Shown here in pieces: positions 5,562 to 6,683 of a DNA stretch of 6,683 bases. The stretch is from Pseudomonadota bacterium. Lineage in GTDB: Bacteria > Pseudomonadota > Gammaproteobacteria > Burkholderiales > Burkholderiaceae_D. Each line of letters begins with the position of its first letter. Position 1 is the stretch's first letter. Under the pieces are notes generated by a model that was not told the origin of the DNA, searched no databases, and saw only the letters and a program-made list of their open reading frames with translations. The stretch lies in the NCBI GenBank assembly GCA_023416415.1, contig JAEZHR010000069.1:1-6683 (forward strand), given 5' to 3'. The translations under genes and the position numbers were made by a program.

Positions 5562-6683
5562 ATGTTTTCTGCGTGCGTCGATGCGCCTTGAGCACGAAAC
5601 GTGCGGGATCGAGCGCGGCCGCCAGGTCCTTCTCGAGCGGCATGGGTTCGCCTTCCAGTTGTGCCGCCAGAATCTCGGCACAGAGCGGTGCCCAGGTCAG
5701 CCCGCGCGAACCGTAGCCAAGCAATCCATGGATTCCCGGCAAGCGCGGCACATCGCGCAGCCGGCTTCCCGGAATGGGTGCGCCGCCATCGGGCAAGGCG
5801 CCCACCAGCGGCAACCGATCCGGCGTGACACTGCGAAATCCCACACGCCCTTGCAAGGATTGGCTGTTCGACTGTGCGGCAAGTTCCGCGAGCGCAGGCG
5901 CAAGTGCCGGCAGCATGCGCGCCAGTGCATCGAGATTGGCACGCTGGCTGTCCGCGCGCAGTGCCGGATCGGGATCGCGCTCGTAAGTGGCGCCGATGCA
6001 GATCGTGCCGCGTGCCGCCCGCGTTATGTAGGCCGGTCCGCAGACCACCAGCGGCGGCGAGGGCATGTCGGCGGCGTCGACATGCGTGACCTGTCCGCGC
6101 ACCCTGCCCAGCGGCAGCGTGGCGGCGGGTTCGAGTGCGCGCGCACCGTTGCCGTTGGCAAGAATCAGCACCGGTGCTGTTGCGATTTCCTGTCCGCGCG
6201 TATCGCACAGCCGCCATTGCCCGTTTTCGTTTTGCAGCGAGGCCACGTCCTGCCCGAAGCGCCGCACAAGGTTGCTGCCGCAGGCATCCAGCAGTGCCGT
6301 ACAGAAGCTGGACGGGGTCACCCACCCGCCCTGGCCAAACAGCCAGCCGCCATGCGAGACAGCGAGGCCGTACCGCTCGGCAATGCCGCGCGCGTCCAGC
6401 CATTGCACGAACTGCGGCGCGTCGGCAAAAAGCTGGGCGGCCTTCTGCTGCGCCTTTGCCTCGGCGGCGTCCGCTGCCACGTGCAGCACGCCGCAGGTCT
6501 CGCCGTCGAATGCACTGCCCGCGCCCCCCAATCGCTGCCATGTTCGCAACGCGTACAGATACGCCGCACGCGAGATGCGCGAAGATGGGTTGTCGTCCTG
6601 CGACATGTGCGGCAAGAGGATGCCGGCACGGTTGCCCGACGTTTCCTGCGCCACTTGCGCATGTCGCTCGACCAGCGTCACCT
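5560..6683 (-). CDS. mnmC: MnmC C-terminal FAD-dependent oxidase domain, 5' end beyond the right edge
   Basis: The frame is open to the right edge, giving 373 full codons. The first visible residues, VTLVERHAQVAQETSGN, match the second strand of the FAD Rossmann fold, with the Glu that binds the ribose of FAD. The GTG there is therefore an internal Val, and the GxGxxG loop lies outside the window. In MnmC this domain oxidatively removes the carboxymethyl group of cmnm5s2U34 in the tRNA wobble position to give nm5s2U; the N-terminal methyltransferase domain then makes mnm5s2U. Family motifs seen are AGILLPHMSQDDNP (19-32), SHGGWLFGQGGWVTP (109-123), LGRVRGQVTHV (191-201), ICIGATYERDPDP (227-239), GRVGFRSVTPDRLPLVGALP (278-297) and HGLLGYGSRGLTWAPLCAEI (318-337). 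Whether the methyltransferase domain is fused upstream cannot be seen. Another DadA-like oxidase is possible, but the motif set fits MnmC best. Confidence 0.92.
   Translation of the reverse strand, partial: VTLVERHAQVAQETSGNRAGILLPHMSQDDNPSSRISRAAYLYALRTWQRLGGAGSAFDGETCGVLHVAADAAEAKAQQKAAQLFADAPQFVQWLDARGIAERYGLAVSHGGWLFGQGGWVTPSSFCTALLDACGSNLVRRFGQDVASLQNENGQWRLCDTRGQEIATAPVLILANGNGARALEPAATLPLGRVRGQVTHVDAADMPSPPLVVCGPAYITRAARGTICIGATYERDPDPALRADSQRANLDALARMLPALAPALAELAAQSNSQSLQGRVGFRSVTPDRLPLVGALPDGGAPIPGSRLRDVPRLPGIHGLLGYGSRGLTWAPLCAEILAAQLEGEPMPLEKDLAAALDPARFVLKAHRRTQKT

Noticed and set aside
3096..5681. asmA starting at the upstream ATG 5681
   Set aside because: The 46 extra residues overlap mnmC, are very basic, and come before the membrane segment; the ATG at 5543 has a Shine-Dalgarno and a normal AsmA N-terminus.
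5540..6541. Minus-strand open frame of 333 codons overlapping mnmC in another frame
   Set aside because: It has an Arg/Ala/Gly-rich composition typical of out-of-frame reading in GC-rich DNA, and the MnmC frame at the same place carries clear motifs.

Overview
The window is a GC-rich (about 60-65% by eye) piece of a Pseudomonadota chromosome, probably beta- or gammaproteobacterial. This rests on an MnmC-type tRNA-modification oxidase domain, an AsmA-family envelope protein, and a group of DUF4142, PA2169-type (DUF2383) and PRC-barrel proteins typical of those classes. All supported genes lie on the minus strand, so transcription runs from the right edge to the left edge. I see no tRNA, rRNA, CRISPR array, transposase, integrase or phage gene.

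Right part (6683 to 3096): the C-terminal FAD-dependent oxidase part of MnmC enters from the right edge. It is followed after 16 bases by a complete 815-residue AsmA-family protein. The asmA Shine-Dalgarno sequence sits directly at the mnmC stop, which suggests one transcript and coupled translation.

Middle (3095 to 2464): a 632-base stretch with no intact recognised gene. It holds a short candidate gene remnant on the minus strand (about 2870 to 2689). Its coding-like signal passes from one frame to another, as expected of a frameshifted or decaying gene. Weak hairpins lie after asmA and after the remnant.

Left part (2463 to 1): three small genes that look like a stress or envelope cassette. 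They are an exported DUF4142 protein (GTG start with a good ribosome binding site), a cytosolic PA2169-type four-helix protein 24 bases downstream, and, after 161 bases, an exported protein with two PRC-barrel domains that runs off the left edge. Both exported proteins carry long, disordered Gly/Ser/Pro-rich C-terminal tails. The roles of these three families are poorly known, and the link to stress is inferred from family context.

Nothing here is a clearly new system. The least explained items are the frame-shifted remnant, the shared tail architecture of the two exported proteins, and an internal 18-base repeat in asmA.
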